A DNA stretch of 50,230 nucleotides from a virus, in IMG/VR virus record IMGVR_UViG_3300027743_000008, positions 1 to 50,230 of that record. One strand, given 5' to 3'. A program made the position numbers and the translations under genes. Below the pieces are notes generated by a model that worked only from the letters and a program-made list of their open reading frames with translations, did not search any database and was not told the origin of the DNA. How positions within the stretch are numbered: position 1 is the first letter of the stretch; every line of letters starts with the position of its first letter. Shown in pieces: positions 1 to 6,316 of this stretch.

Positions 1-97
1 GCCTTGGAGGCGTCGCCATCGGCCTTTGCCTCTCCATCGGCCTTGGAGGCGTCGCCATCGGCCTTTGCCTCTCCATCGGCCTTGGAGGCGTCGCCAT
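1..97. repeat. 97-bp terminal direct repeat (contig-end overlap)
   Basis: The first 97 bases are identical to the last 97 (50134-50230). Both consist of a 39-bp tandem unit encoding ADGEAKADGDASK on the minus strand. Overlapping the two ends keeps the minus-strand frame open and joins two partial CobT-like pieces. The most likely explanation is an assembler overlap at the end of a circular molecule. True terminal redundancy, or a collapsed longer tandem array, cannot be excluded from sequence alone. Confidence 0.9.
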
Positions 98-104
98 CGG
101 CCTT
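1..104. repeat. 39-bp tandem repeat coding for acidic linker
   Basis: About 2.7 copies of a 39-bp unit lie here, and a similar array lies at 50120-50230. Each unit encodes 13 residues (ADGEAKADGDASK) in the CobT-like linker. The unit length is a multiple of three, so copy number can change without breaking the frame. The true copy number in the genome is uncertain because the contig ends lie inside the array. Confidence 0.9.
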
Positions 105-818
105 ACCGCCGCGTGGGTTGCCTTCCGGCCCGTCGCGCTTGGCAGGCGCGGAACCGGCGGCAAGACGGCGTTGGATTTTGCGGGCGATTTCCAGCACGTC
201 GGCGGTTGATTGCGCCCTGTCCAGTTGCGCCATCGTCCAGTCGACGAGGCGGCGCGTCGACGGCGACAGCATGGCGTCATAACGGGCGACGTCGGCAATG
301 GCATAACCGCACAACCGGACGCGCCCGAACATGGCCAGCGTCCAAGGCAATTGCAGCATATCGTTGGGATCGTAGGACGGTGGACATTTGGCCGTCGCCC
401 AAACCATCAATTCAGTGAGCAAATCGGCCGAATTGCCAGCGGTCCCGGCGCGGTTGAATTCGCGCTCGATGCGGACGTCTTCCATGCCGTTGACGAGCGC
501 CTGCAAGCTTTCGGCAACCGCCAGCGACCATGACGTTTCATCCGTGTAAACCGCATGGCACAACTCATGAATGAAATACGCAATCCAGCGGTTTAGCTCG
601 ACTTTGGTGAGACGATGTTGCGCAGGCGCGACCGGGAAATAGACCGTCGCGTTGATCAATCCAGATGCGATGTCGCGGTTGTGCCTGATGAACGCGGTTC
701 CGAATTGCGCGTCCGCCATGACCTCGACGGTTCCGGCCTTGCCGGTTGCGATGTCGAGGAAAAGCTTGATGTTGCGCTGCATTGCGTCAAGCGCGTCCGG
801 TAATGCTATCGTTTGCAT
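1..818 (-). CDS. CobT-like VWA protein, N-terminal part (gene runs off the left edge)
   Basis: Start ATG at 818 with GGAGAG about six bases upstream. The frame stays open to the window edge and, through the terminal overlap, continues into 50230-49140, giving about 603 residues, close to usual CobT length. Around residues 84-88 there is HELCH, followed after about 23 residues by NGMEDVRIE. Together they resemble the HExxH...NxxED signature of predicted metallopeptidase domains fused to VWA domains. From about residue 230 the chain becomes an acidic, low-complexity 13-residue repeat, as in the linker of CobT. Family knowledge: CobT partners the AAA+ protein CobS in cobalt insertion for cobalamin. 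No nucleotide reductase or other B12 gene is visible here, so a chaperone-like or anti-host role is equally possible. The neighbouring cobS-like gene supports the pairing. Confidence 0.82.
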   Translation of the reverse strand, partial: MQTIALPDALDAMQRNIKLFLDIATGKAGTVEVMADAQFGTAFIRHNRDIASGLINATVYFPVAPAQHRLTKVELNRWIAYFIHELCHAVYTDETSWSLAVAESLQALVNGMEDVRIEREFNRAGTAGNSADLLTELMVWATAKCPPSYDPNDMLQLPWTLAMFGRVRLCGYAIADVARYDAMLSPSTRRLVDWTMAQLDRAQSTADVLEIARKIQRRLAAGSAPAKRDGPEGNPRGGKADGDASKADGEAKADGDASKADGEAKADGDASK

Positions 819-857
819 TTTTTCTCTCCGATATGATTTGGCCGTTGCGTTTTTCAG

Positions 858-880
858 AAACGCCTAGGCGTTTTAAAACG
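858..880. promoter_or_regulatory. overlapping palindromes upstream of the CobT-like gene
   Basis: Two perfect palindromes overlap here: AAACGCCTAGGCGTTT (858-873) and CGTTTTAAAACG (869-880). They lie about 40-60 bp upstream of the start at 818 and just beyond the terminator hairpin of the preceding gene. Position and symmetry fit an operator for a dimeric regulator. No protein can be assigned to it. Confidence 0.4.
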
Positions 881-917
881 CAAAATGCCGCTTGTCAATC
901 TGACAAGCGGCATTTTG
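881..917. terminator. strong hairpin terminator, probably bidirectional
   Basis: A perfect 17-bp stem with a three-base loop (arms 881-897 and 901-917) carries AAAA at one foot and TTTT at the other. It lies 28 bases after the stop of the AAA+ ATPase gene (945). It should terminate that transcript and insulate the CobT-like gene that starts at 818. Confidence 0.8.
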
Positions 918-944
918 TCGAAACCCACCTAAGCGGGCGCTACA

Positions 945-2417
945 TTATTGCACGTCGACGACGCCAAAGCCGGTGACACGCGTGCTCACGGCGACGACAG
1001 GCTGCCCGTCCAATTCGGCCTTGAACGCCACGGCGTTGAAATCCGCCCGGAACGCGGCGTGTATCGTGGCGCGTTCCGCATCGGGCAACCGGGACAACAC
1101 GCAATCCTCGAAAGCTTCATCAATCTTGTAACCATCAAGGCTCATTTCGACGAAAGCGATCTGTCTCCGGAGCGACAACGGGACGTTTTCGAAACCGGGC
1201 AGTTTCCGGGCCAGGTTGATGAACGCCACCACGCGTTCACACGCCGCCTTGGGCGCGAACGTGTGATTTGCCAATGCCTGCGCCTCTAAAGCAGGGTCCA
1301 GATAGTCGACAACGATCATTCGCGCCATACGGTCGACCAGCGCCGCATTGGCCATATGCGTGCCAGCGTAAAGGCCGCTTTCGTCGCCGAAACCGCGTGT
1401 GTTGTCGGCGCAAACAAAACAGACGCCGTCCGCGCAACGAACGACTTCGCCCGTCGGCAACGTGATGCGGCGCGACGAAAGCAGGGTCTGCAACATGGCC
1501 GCGATGCCGGGAGGCGCGAACGTGATTTCGTCCAAAAGAATGATCATTCCCGGACGGCGGATTGCGCGTGTCAGCACGCCGTCCACCCAAACGGTTGCGC
1601 CGTTCACAAGGCCGTTGCCGCCGATGATATCGGCGGGCTCGACGGCCCGTTGGAACGTGATTTCAGTGTAGGGTCTCCCGGCACGCGCCGCGATCTGCTC
1701 CGGGAGGGTGGACTTGCCGGTTCCGGCCGGGCCAGCGAGCCATACGTTGCGCGGCACGCGTGGCAAGGCCGGATCGATGGCGCTGACAAGCTTGGAAAGT
1801 GTCAGCACGTCCGGAACGTGGAACGGATCGACGTCCGGCACGCCGTCGCTCGACTGCCATACGGAAATCGCCTTGTCGGCGTGCTTCATGCGGGACGAAA
1901 TGCCGAAAAGCTTTCCGATGGTCGACGCGCCGACACGCGCCGCCGGAACGAACGCGGGCGCGACGGTTGCGCCAGTGCTGTCGACGGTGACGGTTACCGT
2001 CTTTTCGACGATACGTTCCCGCTCGATCTCAACCGCTGGCTTGTTGGCAAGCGCGACAATCGGAGACAGCGCGTCGGTTACCGTTGCGAGTAGCGACGCG
2101 GACAAAAACGGCCGCAACGGCGACAGCACGGTTTCGGCCATGTCGCTGGCATCGGCTGCGGGCGCGTCGATCAAGGTTTCCGTCTCGGTTTCCGTCTCGC
2201 TTTCGTCCGATATGGCGTCATGCCATCCTGTCGCCATGTTCAGCACATTGGCGACATCGTCGCCTAGATCGAATTCGGCAACCGCCTTTGCGAGCAACGG
2301 GCCGTTCAACTGCCGGGACGCGAAACCGCCGTTGCGCGCCCGGAAGGCGTCAAAGCCGGAATGCTTTCGTACAAGGGCGCGGACGGCGTCGCGCTGTTGC
2401 TGATTTAGCTTTTGCAT
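945..2417 (-). CDS. CobS/MoxR-like AAA+ ATPase
   Basis: 490 residues. Walker A is GPAGTGKST at about 229-237, Walker B is IILLDEI at about 292-298, and an arginine-finger region DRMAR lies near 362. This is the AAA_5/CobS layout, with a long N-terminal extension holding an SETETETETE acidic run. Such ATPases remodel a VWA partner, and the CobT-like gene is the next gene downstream, beyond a terminator. Start ATG at 2417 is preceded by GAGAG. Family knowledge: CobS hydrolyses ATP to drive cobalt insertion with CobT, and related MoxR-VWA pairs act as metal-loading or unfolding chaperones. This block almost lacks the GGAGACA heptamer found elsewhere, which suggests later acquisition. Confidence 0.85.
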   Translation of the reverse strand: MQKLNQQQRDAVRALVRKHSGFDAFRARNGGFASRQLNGPLLAKAVAEFDLGDDVANVLNMATGWHDAISDESETETETETLIDAPAADASDMAETVLSPLRPFLSASLLATVTDALSPIVALANKPAVEIERERIVEKTVTVTVDSTGATVAPAFVPAARVGASTIGKLFGISSRMKHADKAISVWQSSDGVPDVDPFHVPDVLTLSKLVSAIDPALPRVPRNVWLAGPAGTGKSTLPEQIAARAGRPYTEITFQRAVEPADIIGGNGLVNGATVWVDGVLTRAIRRPGMIILLDEITFAPPGIAAMLQTLLSSRRITLPTGEVVRCADGVCFVCADNTRGFGDESGLYAGTHMANAALVDRMARMIVVDYLDPALEAQALANHTFAPKAACERVVAFINLARKLPGFENVPLSLRRQIAFVEMSLDGYKIDEAFEDCVLSRLPDAERATIHAAFRADFNAVAFKAELDGQPVVAVSTRVTGFGVVDVQ

Positions 2418-2543
2418 GGTCGTTCTCTCATTCGGTTTTGGTCAATCGGCAATTGGCTTTGCCGCCCGGCAGACATCCGCCGGAAAATCACCATTACTAA
2501 AAAATGTAGCGGGAGACAACACATTTTTTCGACGTCTCCCGTC

Positions 2544-2599
2544 GCGCTCGGCGCTCGGCGCTCGGCGCTCGGCGCTCGGCGCTCGGCGCTCGGCGCTCG
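2544..2599. repeat. GCGCTCG heptanucleotide tandem repeat, 8 copies
   Basis: Eight perfect head-to-tail copies of GCGCTCG, immediately followed by a second heptanucleotide array with a different unit. Confidence 0.95.
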
Positions 2600-2603
2600 G
2601 CGA

Positions 2604-2638
2604 CGGGAGACGGGAGACGGGAGACGGGAGACGGGAGA
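2604..2638. repeat. CGGGAGA heptanucleotide tandem repeat, 5 copies
   Basis: Five perfect copies of CGGGAGA. Read in another phase this is GGAGACG, one base different from the genome-wide heptamer GGAGACA, and the last repeat runs into GGAGACA. The array may therefore be an amplified form of that heptamer. Confidence 0.95.
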
Positions 2639-2650
2639 CAGCCTCGCACG

Positions 2651-2714
2651 GGCGCGGGCGCGTCGCGCCGCAGGCGCGGGCGCGTCGCGCCGCAGGCGCG
2701 GGCGCGGGCGCGAG
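2651..2714. repeat. 22-bp GC-only tandem repeat, about 2.5 copies
   Basis: Two perfect copies of a 22-bp unit built from GGCGCGGGCGCG and TCGCGCCGCA (2651-2672, 2673-2694) plus a degenerate third. The unit is partly self-complementary (GGCGCG/CGCGCC), so it can form hairpins. Confidence 0.85.
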
Positions 2715-2740
2715 CGCCCGGCCCGGCAGGGGCCAGAACC

Positions 2741-2854
2741 GAAATCCCCTATAGCAAAATCTGGAAATCCGAATTTTCCATGAAACCGAACGGTTTCGAA
2801 ATCTCCTATAGGAACTCCCCGAAATCCGAATTTTCCAGGAAACCCGACGCTTTC
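2741..2854. repeat. 57-bp imperfect tandem duplication over the HNH gene 3' end
   Basis: Two adjacent 57-bp copies (2741-2797 and 2798-2854) share GAAATCCGAATTTTCCA and CCTATAG blocks. The right-hand copy contains the last codons of the DUF3223/HNH gene. The left-hand copy lies just beyond its stop. Confidence 0.85.
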
Positions 2855-3528
2855 GAACGGTGGGCGTCGCGGTGGCACTCGATGCAAAGCAGCTCCAGAC
2901 GGCACTTGCCGTCATGGAACTCCCGCCAACGCGATGCGCTGTCCGGATCGACGAATTTCGCCTGCGCCCCGCCACGGTCGGTTTTAGGCTCTCCCCAGAA
3001 CAGGGTCTCCTTTTCGACCCAGACCGCCAGCAACTCGCACAGCGTCACGCCTATCGAGTGATGCACGTCGAGCGCATCGCCGGACGACACCCGCCCGCAC
3101 GTCTCGCATCTGTCTCCTCTTCCCGCCCGGTAGGCGTCTATCGTCGGCTGCACCGCCCTTCTCGCGACCTGCACCATGAAGCTGCGATCCGAGCGCCTCG
3201 ACAACGCGCTCCTCCACGCGAACCCGTCGGCGAGAGACCCGTCCCTGTAGTGGACACGCACGGCGCGAGAGTTATCAAAACGAGGTCCAGCACGCGCTCC
3301 TTCGATGACCGCCATCTCGTTGGCCGTGATGATGTCGAAATGATCGATGTTGTCGAGCCTCCTCGAACTGTTGGTGTTGGTATGCCGCATCGCCACCAAC
3401 GCAGAAAAAAGTTCATGCCCGTGTCCAGTCAACGGTTGATGCAAGGGTTGGGCGCGCACGAAGGCGAGGACGTAATCTCCGGCAGCCTTCTTGGATGGAA
3501 ACTCCATATCGGCTATTTTGATCTGCAT
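2806..3528 (-). CDS. DUF3223-like domain fused to HNH-type nuclease
   Basis: 240 residues. The N-terminal ~110 residues resemble the DUF3223 (DCL-like) domain, with a central RHTN...RAVRVHYRDG pattern. The C-terminal half has an HNH-like zinc layout: C141-x2-C144, HH at 156-157, then C215-x2-C218-H and H223. This predicts a metal-dependent DNA endonuclease, perhaps a homing or free-standing mobile nuclease. The last codons form one copy of a 57-bp duplication. The start at 3528 lies in an AT-rich stretch, and an array of inverted CAACTC-type repeats lies just upstream. Confidence 0.65.
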   Translation of the reverse strand: MQIKIADMEFPSKKAAGDYVLAFVRAQPLHQPLTGHGHELFSALVAMRHTNTNSSRRLDNIDHFDIITANEMAVIEGARAGPRFDNSRAVRVHYRDGSLADGFAWRSALSRRSDRSFMVQVARRAVQPTIDAYRAGRGDRCETCGRVSSGDALDVHHSIGVTLCELLAVWVEKETLFWGEPKTDRGGAQAKFVDPDSASRWREFHDGKCRLELLCIECHRDAHRSKASGFLENSDFGEFL

Positions 3529-3591
3529 TATTTTTTAACCCCCTCACCGCGCCCCCGCCAGACCTCCCGACATGGATAAGTACCGGCACGC

Positions 3592-3719
3592 CAACTCTAC
3601 AAACTGAACCCTACAGTAGCGGCTTGTGCGAGACTGTCGAGTTGGGAGGCCCCCTTTAGGGGGACCAACTCGACATCGCCGAAAGTTCAACTCTACACTA
3701 TGTAGAGTTCAACTCTACA
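3592..3719. promoter_or_regulatory. array of alternating inverted CAACTC(T/G)AC elements and a large stem-loop
   Basis: CAACTCTACA occurs at 3592-3601, 3688-3697 and 3710-3719, with an inverted near-copy at 3701-3710. Between them is a nested hairpin: GTCGAGTTGG (3636-3645) pairs with CCAACTCGAC (3665-3674), enclosing CCCCC/GGGGG around TTTA. The outer arms are variants of the same CAACTC element. The array lies between the HNH gene start and the primase stop. It may be an operator array, an origin element, or a terminator for the replication operon. Confidence 0.55.
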
Positions 3720-6081
3720 CAACCTCGAAACCCCCTCCGATAACCACCATCGGGGCCTTCCTTCCGGTGTCTGTATCGACCACCTGTTCGACCGTTATGA
3801 CACCCATATTTGACATTTTTTCTATGATCTCGGCAGCCTTTTTAACCGATACGCCCAACACCCTATGCACGGATTTTGCTCCCGTGTTGTTGACGTTCGA
3901 GCCATAGACCCGCATCTGCTTCCCGGCTGCCGCAGCCTCTTCCAGAAGATCGCGCCACGCCCGCACCTGTGCCATGTCGTTGATCGACTGCGTCGGCACC
4001 AGAGGCACCAGTATCGGTGTCTCCTGCATCACCATCTTGGTCGGGTCGACCGCATCGTGAGATGCTATCTGCACCGTGATCTGTTCGTACCAGCAGGCGA
4101 CGTAGCGGGCCTTGTCGTCGTTTGCCTTGGCCACGTACTCGACGATGACCTGCCGCCCCATCCATCCGAACTCCTCGATCTCCTTGGCGGTCGCTGGCGT
4201 CAGCGTCAGCGCGCCCCGGACGGCCCCGGTGATGCCGGTTGATCCCCGGATCGAGATGATCGACCTGTCTCCTGCTGCCGCAGCTTCCTTGTTGACGTGG
4301 TGGACGAACGTCACCGACGCCCAGAACGTCTTGGCCAAGCGATCCAGAAACGCCATGACCGGAGAGATGTCCTGCGCCGCGTTCTCGTTGATGCCGGTCA
4401 CCGACGTCGCCATCGTGTCGACCACTATCATCGCGATGTCCCTGCCGGACCTGACATACTCCAGCACGGCTTCGAGGATTTCGAGACAGGAGACCTGCCA
4501 CGCCTTGCCGTCGAAGTTGAGCAGCGCCGACTTCAGCGGGATGATCTCATGCGCCGGGGTGGCGCTACCAAGCCCGTGATGGTCGAGCCACGCTTGGGCG
4601 CGACGCTTGATCAGCCCCTTCCCGTCCTCGTTGGAGATGTAGATTATGTCTCCCGCGAATTGCAGCTTGCCGTGGCCGTAGCGGATCAGGTCCGGTCGGT
4701 TGTAGGTGATCGCCAGCGCCTGATTGAGGATCAGCAGGGACTTGCCCAGTCCGGGCATTCCGGCCAGCACCGTAAGGATGCCGCGCTCGTAGGGTGTGAC
4801 GACGACCGGCGGCGCGACCGTGCCGGACTTCAGCGCCTCGCGCAGTGTCTGGACCTTGCCGCCATTGGTCCAGTTGGCGCTGTCTCCGTTCCTGTGGTGA
4901 TCCGGGATGGGTTGGGTCTTGGCGATCTCGGCGAGCAGCTCGTCGAGCTTCTTGCCAGCCGCCTTGGCCTCGGTGTCTCCCTTGCGCTCCGGCATCGGGA
5001 TTTGGTCTTCCTCGACTACCCCAAATGCTCCTCCATCCGCCGCGAATACCTGCGCGGCTTTCTGTCTCTCCGGGCTGTCCGGCCCGTGTATGCCCTCGAT
5101 CAAGCGCCGCAGCGTCGTCGCCGACGATGTCGTCCCGGAAAAGCTGTCCCATGTCTTCTCGGTGGATTTCCCGATGTCGTGCTTCTGCGACTGCCGCGAC
5201 CAGTCCTCGAACACAGCGTACCCGTCGGGTGAGCCTTCCGACGCCCCGTGGACGCCCATGCCAACGGCGATCCAGCGGTCATAGTCGTCGTCGTTGGGGA
5301 TCAGCTCGACCAGCTTCCTGATGGCGTCCGGGGGGAGCGTCTCCATGCCGGGGAGCCTTGGGATGCCCTTGTTCCACGACTGCCCAGCCGGGTCTTTGCC
5401 TCTAACCTCGGTGCATCCGGCCGCTTCCAGCACATCAGGTAACCTCGACCAGAACTCCGCGATAGCCGAGACAGGAACGCGCGGCAGCGTCGCCATCGTG
5501 ATCTGGCCATCGACGACGTACTTTCCGCCCTCGGCGTATTTTCCCCGGATCACCGTCTGCCGCCCGTCGCCGATGATCTGCACCTTCTGGGCATCGCCAC
5601 CCGCTGGAGGAACGAAACCGATATCGACGGAGCCGAGCGAGACAGGCTTCCCGGTGCCGTCGTCGATCACCACGCAGATCGCGGTCTTCTTGATGTGCGG
5701 CCTTCCGTCCGAACGCTTGACGCCGCGTTGCGGCAGGAACGGGCCGAACACGTCGCATTCCAGCGCGTCGACCAACTCCATCACGGCCGGGTCGGTGATG
5801 TCCTTGTCGATGCCGAGGAAGCCGCCGACGCCGCCGCGCAGCCCGACGCCGCAGCCGCCGACGTCCCACGCCTTGGCTTCTTCGAGAGTGGCGGGAGGGC
5901 GCTGCGACCAGCCGAACATCGGATCGCCGGGAGCGCCGGGTTTCTTGCCGCCCGGAACGATTGGGATCATCTGCGCCGCGAAACCGGCGTTGAACGCCTG
6001 TTCGTTCAAACCCAGATTGGTGCGCAGCGGAACGGTGTTGGCCACTTGCGGTGGCGAGTCAGGTGTTCTATCTCTGGACAC
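3715..6081 (-). CDS. bifunctional primase-helicase (PrimPol plus RepA-like AAA ATPase)
   Basis: 788 residues from the chosen GTG start at 6081, which has AAAGGAA eight bases upstream. A longer frame reaches ATG at 6264, but its extra 61 residues look non-coding. The N-terminal part resembles an archaeo-eukaryotic primase/polymerase domain (GIDKDI acidic motif near residue 89, then RPHIKK). A PriCT-like segment follows. The C-terminal RepA/AAA_25-like ATPase has Walker A AGMPGLGKS near 439 and Walker B MIVVDTM near 550. Such proteins make primers and unwind the fork. It is the distal gene of a minus-strand replication operon after the polymerase. Confidence 0.85.
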   Translation of the reverse strand: MSRDRTPDSPPQVANTVPLRTNLGLNEQAFNAGFAAQMIPIVPGGKKPGAPGDPMFGWSQRPPATLEEAKAWDVGGCGVGLRGGVGGFLGIDKDITDPAVMELVDALECDVFGPFLPQRGVKRSDGRPHIKKTAICVVIDDGTGKPVSLGSVDIGFVPPAGGDAQKVQIIGDGRQTVIRGKYAEGGKYVVDGQITMATLPRVPVSAIAEFWSRLPDVLEAAGCTEVRGKDPAGQSWNKGIPRLPGMETLPPDAIRKLVELIPNDDDYDRWIAVGMGVHGASEGSPDGYAVFEDWSRQSQKHDIGKSTEKTWDSFSGTTSSATTLRRLIEGIHGPDSPERQKAAQVFAADGGAFGVVEEDQIPMPERKGDTEAKAAGKKLDELLAEIAKTQPIPDHHRNGDSANWTNGGKVQTLREALKSGTVAPPVVVTPYERGILTVLAGMPGLGKSLLILNQALAITYNRPDLIRYGHGKLQFAGDIIYISNEDGKGLIKRRAQAWLDHHGLGSATPAHEIIPLKSALLNFDGKAWQVSCLEILEAVLEYVRSGRDIAMIVVDTMATSVTGINENAAQDISPVMAFLDRLAKTFWASVTFVHHVNKEAAAAGDRSIISIRGSTGITGAVRGALTLTPATAKEIEEFGWMGRQVIVEYVAKANDDKARYVACWYEQITVQIASHDAVDPTKMVMQETPILVPLVPTQSINDMAQVRAWRDLLEEAAAAGKQMRVYGSNVNNTGAKSVHRVLGVSVKKAAEIIEKMSNMGVITVEQVVDTDTGRKAPMVVIGGGFEVV

Positions 6082-6316
6082 AGGTGAAGTTCCTTTCGTG
6101 GGAGTTAAACCTTGGCAGTGTCGTCTTTGGCTAGAAGGCATTGTTAGCACGGGTTTCGTGAGCCGGTTAGGTTTTTTGAGTTCTCTCCCCTGACCGGATG
6201 CCGCGATGCCCCAGAGGCGGGACCATCTGCTTTGGTCGGCGGACCCCACCTCGCCCCTTTTCATGACGGCTCGCGATGCCCCCGCTCGCGAGCCGTTTTG
6301 CTTTCCGGGTCAGAGC

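Larger units (their letters stand above)
2418..2805. other. 388-bp repeat-rich non-coding region, possible origin
   Basis: No convincing gene. The region holds an AT-rich inverted repeat (AAAAAATGT 2499-2507 and ACATTTTTT 2521-2529), then stacked tandem arrays: a 7-mer x8, another 7-mer x5, a 22-mer x2.5 and a 57-mer x2. It lies between the cobS-like gene and the replication genes. Iterated short repeats beside replication genes are typical of phage origins. This is inference only. Confidence 0.4.

Noticed and set aside
2405-2975. Frames of 112-177 codons across the tandem repeats
   Set aside because: They translate short repeats (SAERRAP-type) in several frames on both strands; length is explained by repeats and GC content, not coding.
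6082-6264. 61-residue N-terminal extension of the primase-helicase
   Set aside because: Arg/Ser-rich and unlike the family; the GTG at 6081 has a proper ribosome site.
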